Positions 12,176 through 23,257 of a stretch of DNA of 64,000 nucleotides are shown piece after piece. Below the pieces are notes generated by a model. That model was not told where the DNA came from. It saw only the letters and a list, made by a program, of their open reading frames with translations, and ran no database searches. The DNA is taken from contig JAITYX010000025.1 of assembly GCA_021018815.1 (NCBI GenBank), positions 3,692,501 to 3,756,500 of the forward strand. The letters run 5' to 3'. Both the position numbers and the translations under genes were made by a program. Source of the stretch: Talinum fruticosum. Taxonomy: Eukaryota > Streptophyta > Magnoliopsida > Caryophyllales > Talinaceae. Positions within the stretch are counted from its first letter, which is position 1, and every line of letters starts with the position of its first letter.

Positions 12176-12893
12176 GGTTTGGACTACTTTGGAGCCAAGA
12201 GCCATTACCCAATGTTCACATTTACAATGGATCTTTTACGAGCGATCCGGACTAGTCGTTAGAACGACTAATGAAGCTTACCAATCCAGAACAAGTCTCA
12301 ACGGTCATTCTTCTTGGGTGGTTATAAATAGAAGCCACTTCACAAGACTTGAAGATTGCTGAACACATTGTCTAACACACACTTAGTGCATTCTTGCTCA
12401 ATCTTCAAGTTACTGACTCCTAATCTGTAATCTTTTACTTTACGAGTTGTAAAGAAAGTCTTGTAATCACTTGCATTCTTTTCTTACTTTCCTTATAAGT
12501 CCTTTGACAGAGCTGTAAGGGCTAACTCAGCTCGGTTGCACTGACTGTAAGGGGTAACTCGGTCAAGAAATACTAGATCGAGATAAGGGAACTTCGAGTC
12601 TAGGAAAAACTTGTAAGAGAATTGTTTAAGGGAGCAATTCTGGTTAGAGTCAGTCCTTTGTAATTGAGGATTCAATTGGTGGATTTGACTTGGTGCTTGG
12701 ATTAGCACCGTCCGTGGTTTTACGCCCAGGAGGGTTTTCACGTACTTACGTGTGTATCTTTACGAGTCCAATCTAGACTCAAAATCTATTTCTGCTCAAT
12801 TATGTGCAAAAAGAGTTTGATTTTATTTAAAATCTTTCATCACCCTATTCACCCCCTCTAGGGTGACTTAGTCTCTCCAAGAGCAAACATTCA
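12176..12893 (+). repeat. Truncated second LTR (3' half)
   Basis: Directly after the CTTCA end of the first LTR, a second copy of the LTR 3' half begins, matching 11454 onward. It has its own TATAAATA (12323-12330) and ends GCAAACATTCA. Its 5' half is missing. Immediately downstream, the - strand RT fragment begins. Confidence 0.8.
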
Positions 12894-12894
12894 G

Positions 12895-13080
12895 TAGCTC
12901 CAAAAATAATGTCATTAACATAAAATTAGATAATGAGAAAATCATTCCCCTTAGTTTTTTTGAAAAGAGTTTTGTCAATAAAACCTTTTTTGAAACCATT
13001 TTCCATAAAAAGCTACCTAACCTTTCATACGCCAAGCTCTTAAAGCTTGTTTCAATCCATACAAAGCTTTTAAGCATGAT
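12895..13080 (-). pseudogene. RT fragment of the - strand copia element
   Basis: The reverse strand reads KALYGLKQALRAW and, in another frame, a broken counterpart of the YVDD motif region, ending at the GAT residues where it meets the LTR fragment. On the upstream side it joins directly to protease-linker sequence near 13075-13085, so a deletion removed integrase and the first half of RT. Confidence 0.75.
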
Positions 13081-13104
13081 AGATCTTGATTAGAATCGAG
13101 AAAA

Positions 13105-13500
13105 GGAACAGTGTAAGTGTTACCTAACCTCGAGACTAGAGAGCTTTACTTCTTTAGTAGATGCATAAAAAATGAAGCGAGTTGGTCGAGTGAATCTTAC
13201 CTCTTGCTTAACCTTTGTCAAATAGTTGAGAGATACTTAGTAGATTGTACATAAGTCCCTTGATAAGATAAACCGGACTAACTGAGTTGTCTCCTTGTCC
13301 AATTCTACCAATGCAAACAATCTTTCCTTTGTTGTTATCTCCAAATGTGACCTTTCCTCCTTTCATATCTTCAAGTTCTAAAAAGAGTCTTGAATCGCCA
13401 AACATGTGCCAAGAACATCCACTTTCTAAATACCAGTGACCTTTTTGTTTATGAGTCACTTGCAAAACAGAAACAAACTAACCCTTCTCACTTCTTCTTA
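13105..13500 (-). pseudogene. Protease domain of the - strand copia element
   Basis: It reads GHWYLESGCSWHMFGDSR followed by GGKVTFGDNNKGKIV and KGLMYNLLSISQLFDKG, an open copia protease segment. The catalytic Asp is Glu (E-S-G-C). A short linker continues to 13105, matching 1660-1745 of the first element. Confidence 0.85.
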
Positions 13501-15300
13501 CAAACCTAGTAACTGTTTTTACTGTGGTCATTTTCTGAGGAAGAGCACTTTTGGGAACCCGGATTTAAATGATTTTGGGTTTTGTCCGATTCTCGAGTCT
13601 TCTTCTTTGAAAACCGAGTTTGTGTCTCTTTCTTTTGGAAAGCTCTCTTTTTGTAAACTAGTTGAGAAGACTTGTGCTCAAAAGCTGGTCCAGAGCTTAG
13701 TCCCTTTCTTCTTTGGATGAATAGGATCATGCTCAGCCTTTCTAAACTTAATTGTTCGGAATCGGTTTTGAAAAGATTTTTGTAGGAAATATGTTCTGTT
13801 CAGCATTGTAACCAAGTCTTTCTTTTCGAAAAGAGACACACTAAGAACCAAGTAATAAGTCAAGGTTTTTCTAACCTTGAGTAAGTTTCAAGACCAACTC
13901 TTGATATTCGGTGAGCTTTTCTTTCAATTGCTCATTCTCTGTTCTAAGTCACTTAGACTCGGTCTCATTGTCTTTGAGTACTAGTCTTAAGTACTCTTTA
14001 GGTTTTGTCTCGGTTTTTCTAAATCATTTTCTAAAGATTTGTTCTCAACACCGAGAGACTTTAATTTTTCTTTAAATTGAGAAGAACCAGAATTCGACTT
14101 TTCCTCCAAAGTAAAAATATATCTAGCTAGATCATACTTGGAAAATTCGAGAAAGTAATTTATTACCTCCCGAGGATTTGTTTCCTCGGTATCTTATACT
14201 TTATTTTCTTACTCGGATCCGACCTATGAGTCCGTCGAGCCATGAGGCACTTTGACTCGTTATCGGTGTCATCATTTTCTTCGATTCATCATCGCTCCAG
14301 GAGGTTACCATAGTCGTTTTCTTCTTTCTTTCCTTTCTCCTCTTTGGACAGGCTTTAACTATGTGCTCTTTCTTGCCACGCTCAAAACAGCCGAGTTCTT
14401 AGTTAAAGTTAAATTTGAAGGAGATAAGAATTACCTTTTGAAGAACTCTTGCTTAGGCTTCTTCTACCTATTTTTGTGTTTCATCATTTTCTTGAATCCT
14501 CAAGCCAAAGGTGCCATGCGGTCTTCTTCGAATATGAGGAGCTCATACTAGGACCAGGTTCTTCTAAGCTAGAATAGGGGTTTTGGGGCCAAACCTATTA
14601 CTACGGTTCTTAATGAAGAACCATAGTGATATGTTATCCTATTACTACGGTTGTCGATTTATAACCATGGTAATAGGTACTCTATTACTACATTTGTTTT
14701 GAACAACCGTAGTAATAGGTTGTCTTTTACAATTACGGTTGCATACACGATGCCGAATAATCGTAATTAAAGGTCTTTCGAACCGTACTTAAAAGTGACT
14801 CTTGTAGCGATGTCCGGCTTCAATTGAGTAAGGTCCTAAGCTTCTTCAATTGCGGTAACCTTGGGATCCCATCTTCTCTTCGATAGAATCCTCGGAATTT
14901 TTATGACATCTCTTCATGGGATATCTTCCTTCCAAGGGACTTGAGATTGTTGACAATCTTAGTGAAGCGGATGTACATATGAGTTATGTTCTCATCAACC
15001 TCCATCTTGAACATCTCGTACTTGTGGAGATACCGACTTATCTTTGCTTGCTTTACTTGACTAGTACCTTTATAAGTAGTGACCAATGTGTCCCAAAATT
15101 CCTTGGCAGTATCACGAGCGAGATACTCGTTGTATTCGGTTGAATCAATGGCACACATCAAAGTGTTCATTACCTTTAAGTTCATTCTATACCTCTCGTT
15201 CTCTTCGGTAGTGAATCCTGATTTCACCTTGGCTACTATACGAGTGTCATCCATCTTGGTAGGAATATAGTTGCCATTACAAATTATATTTCAGACTTCT
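13501..15300 (-). pseudogene. Gag of the - strand copia element, interrupted
   Basis: The UBN2-type gag domain is well kept at 14901-15254 (MDDTRIVAKVKSGFTTEENE, then DTAKEFWDTLVTTYKGTSQ). A zinc knuckle at about 14341-14384 reads CFERGKKEHIVKAC; its second Cys is Arg. The Lys/Ser-rich C-terminal part runs to about 13510. A foreign hairpin-rich segment (14552-14809) interrupts it. Confidence 0.85.
14552..14809. mobile_element. Hairpin-rich insertion, possibly a CACTA-type end fragment
   Basis: Compared with gag of the first element, about 250 bases are extra here. They contain three successive stem-loops built from one arm, ATTACTACGGTT, and its complement (about 14594-14632, 14638-14678, 14681-14722). 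One border reads CTCTTGTAGCG (14799-14809), one base from a CACTA terminus (…TTGTAGTG). Subterminal inverted motifs are typical of CACTA elements, but the opposite terminus was not found. Confidence 0.35.
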
Positions 15301-15464
15301 TCATCATAGTCTTGGATGAAACAATCCGTGATCTTCTTCCAATGAGAAAAGTTTGATCCTTTGAACTTGGGTGGTGCGGTGAATGATCTTCCTTCATCGA
15401 ACTCTCCATAGTTAAGAGTCATTTAATCTTTAAACCTTGGATTGTTAGATCCTTTGAGAAGGCT

Positions 15465-15480
15465 AGGCTCTTATACCAAT
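15465..15480 (-). other. Primer-binding site (initiator Met tRNA type)
   Basis: On the - strand TTGGTATAAGAGCC follows the LTR end. It is close to TGGTATCAGAGC, the complement of the initiator Met tRNA 3' end used by most copia elements. Confidence 0.75.
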
Positions 15481-16389
15481 TGAAGGTTTGCTCTTGAGAG
15501 TCTAAATCACCCTAGAGAGGAGTGAATAGGATGAGAAGGAAATTTTGCGGAATTTAAATTTTCAATGCAAGGCATAACTCATAAAAGAGATTTTGAGTCT
15601 AGAATGAACTCGGAAAAGTGTAGACACAAAAATATACGTGGAAACCCTCCTGGGGCATAAAAACACGAACAGTGTCAATTCGGACACCAAGTCAAATCCA
15701 CTATTTTGAATCCATAAAGAACAAGGAGTGACTCTTACAGAATTGCCCCTTAGACAATTCAATACAAGTTTTCTAGACACGAAGTTCCCTTATCCGCCCT
15801 AGTACTTCCTAACTAAGTTAACCCTTACGAGTTAGATACAATTGAGCTGAGTTACCCCTTATAACTCGGTCAAGGGATATTACAGAGAAATGAAGAAAGT
15901 AATAGTAAGGCCGATTACAAGACTTCTTTTGTTTTCAACTTAGAAGTTGAGAAAACTAAGTACATAGTTAAAAGCTGGAAAAGATTGAGAGAATAAGTTT
16001 AGAGTTTAGTTTCAACAATCTCATCAATCCTTTAAGTCTTGTAGAATCACTTCTATTTATAATCGGTAGAGCGAGATAGCCCTTGTGATCGATTCTAGAC
16101 TAAGAAGCTTCGCTAGCCGTTGTAACGAATAGTCCGAATTCCTCGAAAGAGAACCATTGTAAAGATGAATGTTGTGCATGGATCCTTGGCTCAAAAGGTG
16201 GTCTATCCCACCTTTTGTGACTCAAATCTAGGGTGGAAACAACCATTAGACTTAAAGTTAAATTTTATCGGAAATGGAAATAAATAACCCTAACACGGTG
16301 TCTAAGCTCTGTCTCGAAACAGTTGACTTTTCTGTCTGCTGGTGTTTAACGGTTAGAAGCCGGTAGCTTTTGCTTTTCAAATTGAGATT
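15481..16389 (-). repeat. 5' LTR piece 1 of the - strand copia element
   Basis: It begins TGAAGGTTTGCTC on the + strand, i.e. the CTTCA end of the LTR in reverse, and carries TATTTATA (TATAAATA in reverse) near 16055-16062. It is cut at 16389 by the element starting at 16390; AGATT at 16385-16389 is the target duplication. Confidence 0.85.
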
Positions 16390-16690
16390 TGTAGGAACAG
16401 CGGCCGAGCCGGGCCCGCCGAGCTTCCCCACCTACATGTCGGGTCTCTCTTTTTTAAGGATTGATTTTGAAGATGGTTTTAGAAAGTCAATTTTTAAATG
16501 TGGGGATGAACCTTTTATTAAAATTTCTGAATTTTATTAAATCTACTTAGTCAAAGTTTGAATGGAGGGTTTATTAATTATTTTAGTTTAGAAATTATTT
16601 TTAGAATTTCCGGGATCTTATTTTCTAATTAAGGAATAAATAACATTAAGTTTTGGTTACGTCGCGAGGCTTTATGGTCAGATTGGTGTA
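16390..16690 (-). repeat. Truncated 3' LTR of the LARD-like element
   Basis: About 300 bases match 24890-25190 with scattered substitutions (shared blocks such as ATGGTTTTAGAAAGTCAATT and TTAATTATTTTA). Homology ends abruptly near 16690. Confidence 0.75.
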
Positions 16691-17227
16691 AAAACAAAAG
16701 ATTAAATAGCAACTACTTAGGCTATTAGGAGGATAATTTTAGGATGACACAGAAAGTGCGGACAATGGACCAACTCTAATAGGAAAAAAGTATTTTGACT
16801 TTTGCTTAAATGCACATAACGGACCGACTCTAGGAAATTCTTTAAAGTGTTTTATTTTCACCCATGCAAGGGTCTAATTAGTTCTCCTCACCTATTCCTA
16901 AAGGCTCACAAACATAAGATTAAATCTAAAACACACACATTCATTCAAGCACACACATGAAGTCCGGGTGACACCTAAAAGTCCAAAAGTTATATGGCCC
17001 GAGAGTTTTAAGAGTCTCGGATATATGGTGACACGTAGTCCAAGAATTTGGTCCCCTATGGGTTGCACGGATAAGGATACTAACCAGAATTCTCGGTGAC
17101 TCTCGGTGAACCAAAAGGTTTAGCCCAAAATGACGTGCTACGAGGGAGGATGTACTTGTTTCCTCGGGCAATCAAGCCTAGTTGGGCCCACCTAAAGGAA
17201 CCAAGTGGGAGCCTCTCTCTAGAAATG
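16691..17227. other. Internal non-coding part of the LARD-like element
   Basis: No open frame of note and no domain recognised. The stretch ends at 17227, where the Athila LTR begins; the last five bases, AAATG, are its probable target duplication. Confidence 0.5.
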
Positions 17228-18709
17228 TGTTAAGAGAAATATTATACCACAAGTGCACGGTGTAGCTGTAGTTAGGAACCGGCAAGTACGAGTCGTGTCC
17301 ACAAGGAACTCGCTTTCAAATACTAAATCCACCTAAAAACTCTAATCTAGGTAAAAACTCAATTCGACAATGATTTGGTTATTGGATTCAACTACTAAAA
17401 TAACTAAGAAAGATCAATGAATAACAAGCCTTAGATTGGGATTAATCACACTACTATGCCTGAAATCAACATCAAATACCGCTTGAGGCTTGCCTATGCT
17501 AGCAATTTGGAAGGGGAGACACCAAATTAAACCTGTCTTCGCCTACTTTCGAAGGTCAAAGACTAATCTTGCACAATCTAATCACCTATTTTCATGGGAC
17601 TAATAAAGAGCAAAAATCACAAAGAATGCATCTCACAACCCCGATTAAAACCTTAATTATTTTCATATTAAAGTTCTAATCGTTCACAACGTCATTCTAT
17701 GTAAATTTTCATCTTTCGATGTTCACAAAACCCTAATAAAAGAAAAAGAGTCCTCTCTCGAGGCAATCAATGGAAAAGTGATGAACGAAGTGAATTCTAA
17801 CCTAACAAGCATAGAACAATTCAATTGGTACTCAATCCATGATTATCAAGGCATAATAGGGATCAATCCCAACCTAAGTAGAGAAATTAGCCCCTAAACA
17901 TGATACTAAAAAATTGACAAGATTCAACGAGTATAAACATGAAAACTATAGAGAAATTGCAAAGAGCAAACATAAAGAGAGAGAATTAATGAATTACCGA
18001 ACAGAACTCCGAATGCTTGAATTCAAATTAATCTTCAAAACTTAAAAATAGTAAACTTCAATCTAAAGGGATTTGACTGCTGGAAACTAGCCTAGAAACC
18101 CTAAAATTTGATGGAGAAAAGAACTGTCAAAAAAACTAAATAAAAATCGCTTATAAAGCCGCCGAAACATTGTCGCACGGCCGTGCGGAATTGTCGCACG
18201 TCCGTGCGGGTTCCGCACGGTAGGCCGTGCGAAATTCCTAAACCGCACGGTAGGCCGTGCGAAATGCCTGAACTTTCGCCTCTTTTGCACGGGCCGTGCA
18301 ACGTTAGCACCGGGTACCGTGCACGACTTCAACTTCCGTAACTTCTCGCACGGCCGTGCAAGATGCGCACGGGGGCCGTGCGTCCTTCCTTAACTTCGAA
18401 CCCTTCGCTCGATGATCCGCACAGTATGTGCGGTTTCGCACGATAGGTCGTGCAACTTCTCTTAATGTGTTTTAGGCTTCTTTCTTGCCTCCTCTTGGGC
18501 TCGGACTCTTCTCTTCATCGTTTTTCATCAAATTTACCTCGAATCTATCAAATTTAAGCCCAAAACCTGTAATAAAGAGATTTACGAGTTTAGGTGACGA
18601 TAAAGAGAAAATGAGCAAAATCTAACCCAAAACTAAATAAATATCATTGAAATCATCACGGAATTGGGTTAAATAATGCCTTAAAAACCGATAAAAACGA
18701 GGTTTAACA
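17228..18709 (-). repeat. 3' LTR of the Athila-like element
   Basis: On the - strand it begins TGTTAAACCTCG after the polypurine tract and ends TCTCTTAACA. A TATA box (CTTTATAAG in reverse) lies at 18150-18158, with the palindrome array just upstream of it in transcription direction. Confidence 0.9.
18173..18454. repeat. Array of about ten GC-rich palindromes in the Athila LTR
   Basis: Units such as CGCACGGCCGTGCGG, CGCACGGTAGGCCGTGCG and CGCACGGGGGCCGTGCG recur every 25-35 bases. Each is a self-complementary GCACGG...CCGTGC pair with a 0-4 base centre. The array stands out from the AT-rich surroundings and lies just upstream of the LTR TATA box. Confidence 0.85.
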
Positions 18710-20640
18710 ACTCCCCATTCTTAGCTCTTGCTTGTCCCCAAGCAAGACTATCAATGAACAATCCTAGGGTTAAAACTTCGCATTCACCCTCTTCGGTGAC
18801 GAGTTAACAGTTCAATCAATGGGGATGACCGTGCACAAAGACAACCTTTTCAAAGTGTCATACTTCCATGAAAACTTGCCTGAAAACTTCAATGACTACA
18901 ATGCTTGGTTACAATACACAATTGTCTCATATTGAACTACAATAACATTCATGACGCCCTCAAACAAATGGCGAATTAGCTTGACCGGGTGAAACCTCAC
19001 TTTAGGAAATGTGGATCACTCCATCTCTTTTGAAATTTCTTTTGAGGTTTCTCTCAACATCTCTTTCCAAAACACAACCTACCATAGGCTTGGTCATATT
19101 CTCATTCTCCACCACTATACAGCAAAAATGCAAGTGCAATCAAGAGGTTTTTCAAAGCTTGTAACGTGGCCAAGGTTCATTGGTAGAAAGGGGAACCAAT
19201 TTGGGATATGTGGAGCTAAATAGCCGAGGCCTAATAGCTAAGGAGCAAAAACACTTCCAAACATGACTAAAACCTTTCTCCCAATTCACTTCTTTAAGCA
19301 CAACATGCTTTAAGACAACTTTTGGAATGAGCATATAACTTTTTGAACTTTCCACATGCCAACCACTTATTTCTTCACTTCTTTTCCCTTTTTTTCTTTT
19401 TTTTTCTTCAATTTTTCTTCTTTTTTTTTCATTCTTTTTCAAATATTTAAAATTTTCAGGAATAGATATAATTGTCATGGGAATCATAAACACTACTCAA
19501 TTCCAAAAGAGTCAAAAAGGGGAACTTATTATTTTATTTTTTTCAACATGGATCCCCAAATCAAACTACAAACTAAATGAGACACTCCATCATTCAAACC
19601 AAAACTACCCAATAAGTATTGCTCCACTAGACCCGGCTTTGGTGTAGGAAATGTATAAAGGCCAAAGGTAAAGTGGGTGTAGGTGTATCAAGAAACAGGT
19701 TAAAGCTCAAAGGGGTAGCAAAATGGTATAAATAAATGGGATGGCTTGTTGGCTCATGTAGCTTGAAAACAAACGAATGCCTCTATCATATTACACAATG
19801 CATATGCCAAGTGTAGTCTTAAAGAGAAACAAAGCAAGTTCTAAAGGTATGCATCAAGGAAGAGTCACACAAAGAACAAAACATGAGACTAAAACCGATG
19901 AATTAGTCTATAAGGCTCAAAGTCTCACGGGCTTATCCACCACAAGTCAACAACTAGCTCAAAGATTTACCACATGCTCAAGTTTGACCAATCATGTAAA
20001 GTAATTCTCAAAGATACCAGCAAGTAACTCAAGACATCATAATCAAATCATTCGCAAGTTCATTTCCATACAAAGTTTCTACCAAGAATGGGCAATCAAA
20101 TCATGCATAATCATGCCCAAAGATCAACTATCACAATTCACATCATCATCACGAGAGGGGTTTTCAAAACTGTTTTTGGGATTTTTTTAAAGGAATAAAA
20201 GCTAACTAACAAAGATGCCTCACATAGAAGAGAATGAAAGAAGGGATGGAGCGTGTTTACCTCAAAAGTTTATGAATTTCTCTCCTCCATAATTCCTCAA
20301 ATGAGCCAAGATAAAAAGGAAGAACAAAAATGTAAGTAATGCAAAGATTCTCACCTATATGCTTAGGACAATATGATAAACGAAAAGATGGAAAAAAAAT
20401 GAAAAGTAATCCTAAGAAACTACATGAATGCAACCTAAGTGAATGCAAATCCATCCCTACCATCCTTAAAAATCATCAAAAAGCTGCAAGCTACTCCCCA
20501 TGCTTAACTCTTGCATTGTCCTCAATGAAAAAGGGCAAGAAAAGAAAGGAAATAGAAGAAAACCTACAAACAACGGGAAATTGTAATAAGGGTGGGAAGG
20601 AGGGATATATTTTTTATTTTTTTTGTTTTTTATTTTTATT
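18710..20640 (-). other. 3' non-coding region and polypurine tract of the Athila-like element
   Basis: The polypurine tract AAGAATGGGGAGT is read in reverse at about 18710-18724, next to the LTR. A second copy of the same neighbourhood (GCAAGAGTTAAGCATGGGGA in reverse) lies at about 20494-20516. Between them there is no convincing gene; poly-T/C runs occur at 19375-19440. Confidence 0.6.
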
Positions 20641-20780
20641 TTTTTAGAAAGCAATAAAAATGCTTGGGTTGCCTCCCAAGAAGCGCTTGTTTAAGGTCCT
20701 TAAGCTTGACCCTTACCTCAAACAGTAGATAGGGAGGACCGAGGATGAGGATAAAGTGAAAAATGGTCTTGTGACATGAA
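20641..20780 (-). pseudogene. C-terminal end of Athila pol
   Basis: The reverse strand reads FEVRVKLKDLKQALLGRQPK, ending in a stop near 20645. The ALLGRQP end is characteristic of plant Athila/Tat pol. It shows that the deletion removed the middle of pol and left its end. Confidence 0.6.
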
Positions 20781-21061
20781 ATTCATTACCTCCTCATCAT
20801 GATCAACACTCGAGCAAACCGAATATCCGCTTCGATGGGCAAGTCCGGTGGAGCAGGTCGGCGTGGGTGGCTCATCCCATGTGTGGATATCAAATCAACT
20901 GCAGGGTTGGGAATAGGAGCCAAGGGTACAGGTGGTGGTGGGAGGAAGAAATCAACACTTTCACCACAGTATGTGAAAGGAGATCTTCCCTGCAGTACAT
21001 CAATCACAGCTCTTGCAGTTGCAGAAATGGTCTCCCTAAGATAATAGGGACTCGGATGCTC

Positions 21062-21640
21062 TCATCCATATCCATCACCACAAAATCGCAGGGAACAACA
21101 AACTTCCCTACTTGAATAGGTACATCCTCCAAAATACCCACTGGGCATTAAACGGATCGGTCTCGCAAGCTGAATTGAGATATTTTTAGGTTGTAGGTCA
21201 CCTAGTCGAAGCTTCCTATAGAGTGGAAGTGGCATTATGCTCACACTTGCTCCGAGATCACAAAGGGCTCTATCAATCTGCACTCCCTTGATTTAGCAAG
21301 TAATAGAGAAACTTCCCGGATCCTGTAGCTTAGAAGGTGACTTGTTCTGCGAACCGCACCGCACACCTCCTCCATACTTACTACGTAAACATCCTCCAAC
21401 CTAGTCTTCTTGGAGAGAATCTCCCTTAAAAACTTAAGATAGAAAGGTGTCTCCTTGATAGCCTCCAAGAATGGCATGTTGATGTAGACCTTCTTCAACA
21501 TATCAACAAATTTCAAAAACCGAAGCTCTAATAATCTCCGAGGATATGGTACGGATGGCTGGTATGGGCGTATAGGAGGTGTTTTGGGCGCATGCTCATC
21601 TCGAACTCCGAATTGGGCTATGCTGATCAACCTTAGTAGT
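21062..21640 (-). pseudogene. Athila protease region
   Basis: On the - strand the linker reads RPYQPSVPYPRRLLELRFLK, then VYINMPFLEAIKETPFYLKF, followed after a frame change by the retropepsin core (RALCDLGASVSIMPLPLYRK). The active-site triad is D-L-G, which is normal for Athila. Frame changes near 21290 and 21130 break it. Confidence 0.85.
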
Positions 21641-21892
21641 ATTGTGCTTGTCTTCCCGCAAAATCATAACAGGGCTCTCTACTAACTCTGCGCTATAGGT
21701 TTGAACAACGATTGACATGGGCCCTAGGATTAATCTCTCGGCTGGCCCGGCAAATGCCCTTGTGGTCTAGAAAGATGGCTCACTTGTTGGGCTATTTGGG
21801 ACATTTGGGTCTCCATGATCTTATGGTGGGTAGACATGCCCTCAAACTTAGAAGTCAATTGCTTGATAGATTCACCCAAGGCCTCATTTGTT

Positions 21893-22993
21893 CTAGACTC
21901 GTGTTTGAATGAAGCTTTCCATGAGGCTCTCTAGATGTGACTTCGAGGTGGGGGTTGAGGTGCTCGGATTGAAGGATGCTCTAGGCTGAAAACCAGGTGG
22001 CAAAGGATTGTTATTCCTGTAGGAAAAATTGGGGTGATTCTTCAATCCAGGGTTGTATGTTTGAGAGTATGGGTCATTTTGTGGTCTAGAATTGAAGTTC
22101 CGTAGAGCATTGACTTGTTCAACAGTTTGGAAGTCAACTTGGCACTCAGCGGCCACATGCCATGGTCCTCCACATATCTCACACAATACATATCCCTCAT
22201 TTGCAGCACTTGAGGAACCACTGGAAGTAGACACCGCACTCACTCGCTCTAACTTCCGACCGAGGGCCTCCACTTTGCTAGCTAGGAGGGCTATAGAATC
22301 AATCTCATGCATCCCTCCTTTCTTTGAAATTGCCTTCTCACTGCCCTAATGATAGCTGTTGGAAGCCATGTTCTCAATAAGTGCCTTGGCTTCACCTTCA
22401 CCCTTAGCCATTAGAGCACCTCCTGCAGCTGCATCTATAGAAATCCGAATCTGGGAGGTAGACCATTGTAAAAAGTCTGCAAGAGCATCCATTCGGGAAT
22501 GCCGTGGTGAGGACACTTCTTTTGGAGATCCTTGTAGCGCTCCCAAGCCTCATAGAGTGACTCTCCATCCTCCAAGCAAAAGGTGGAGATAGCATTCCTC
22601 AATTTCGTTGTCTTGCTTGGGGAAAGAACTTTGTCATAAATGCTTTAGACAAAGCCTCCCAAGTAGCATACTTGTTAGGATCCTCATTTAGTAACCAATC
22701 CTTGGTTCTATCCTTTAAGGAGAAATGAAAGAGCTTAAGGCGGAGGGCTTCATCGGTGAAGTTGTTGATCTTCATAGTTCCACACTTCTCCAAGAAAGAG
22801 TTGATGTGTCGGATGGCATTTTCGCTAGGAAGCCCTCCAAAAGCATCTTCGCCGTACAAAGTGAATGAGTGACATCTTCACCTCAAAGTCCTCTCGAGGC
22901 GACATTTGGCCCAACGATGGCCGAAATTGCCCCGGACGCACTAGGGATGGCATAGTCCCCTAGCGGTCTCGGTTGTGGTCCTTGCTCCGCCAT
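21893..22993 (-). pseudogene. Athila gag
   Basis: The ATG is at 22993 (MAEQGPQPRPLGDYAIPSAS). A gag domain at 22859-22599 reads INNFTDEALRLKLFHFSLKD and TWEALSKAFMTKFFPQ. The zinc knuckle CEICGGPWHVAAEC (CX2CX4HX4C, intact) is near 22180, followed by a Pro/Asn/Ser-rich tail. Frame changes occur near 22885, 22600 and 22350. Confidence 0.85.
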
Positions 22994-23234
22994 CCTTTCC
23001 TCTCTTCTCCGCCTTCTCGCAGCTGCGCTTATTGATCTTGCTCGTTGTTTCGATTTCGGGGTCAAATGGGACAATTTCTCTCCCTCTTCGACTCCTCCTA
23101 TGCATGCAAAAACAAAAACTATACCGAGCATAAATAGGTTCAAGCGTAAATCAAGAAAAGATAGGATCCGAGACAAGAACACACGACCTAGTTTCAAGTC
23201 TAAAAGTAAATTTAGTACTCAAAAGAACAAAGTT

Positions 23235-23253
23235 CCCCGACAACGGCGCCAAA
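23235..23253 (-). other. Primer-binding site (Asp tRNA type)
   Basis: On the - strand TTGGCGCCGTTGTCGGGGA follows the LTR end. It is the tRNA-Asp complement typical of Athila/Tat elements, with one difference from the common GTTGCCGGGGA form. Confidence 0.8.
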
Positions 23254-23257
23254 AACT

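Noticed and set aside
16741..16760. Inner boundary of the 3' LARD LTR at GGATGACACA
   Set aside because: It resembles the reversed start of the other LTR (GGTGTCTACA) but homology upstream is too weak to place the border.
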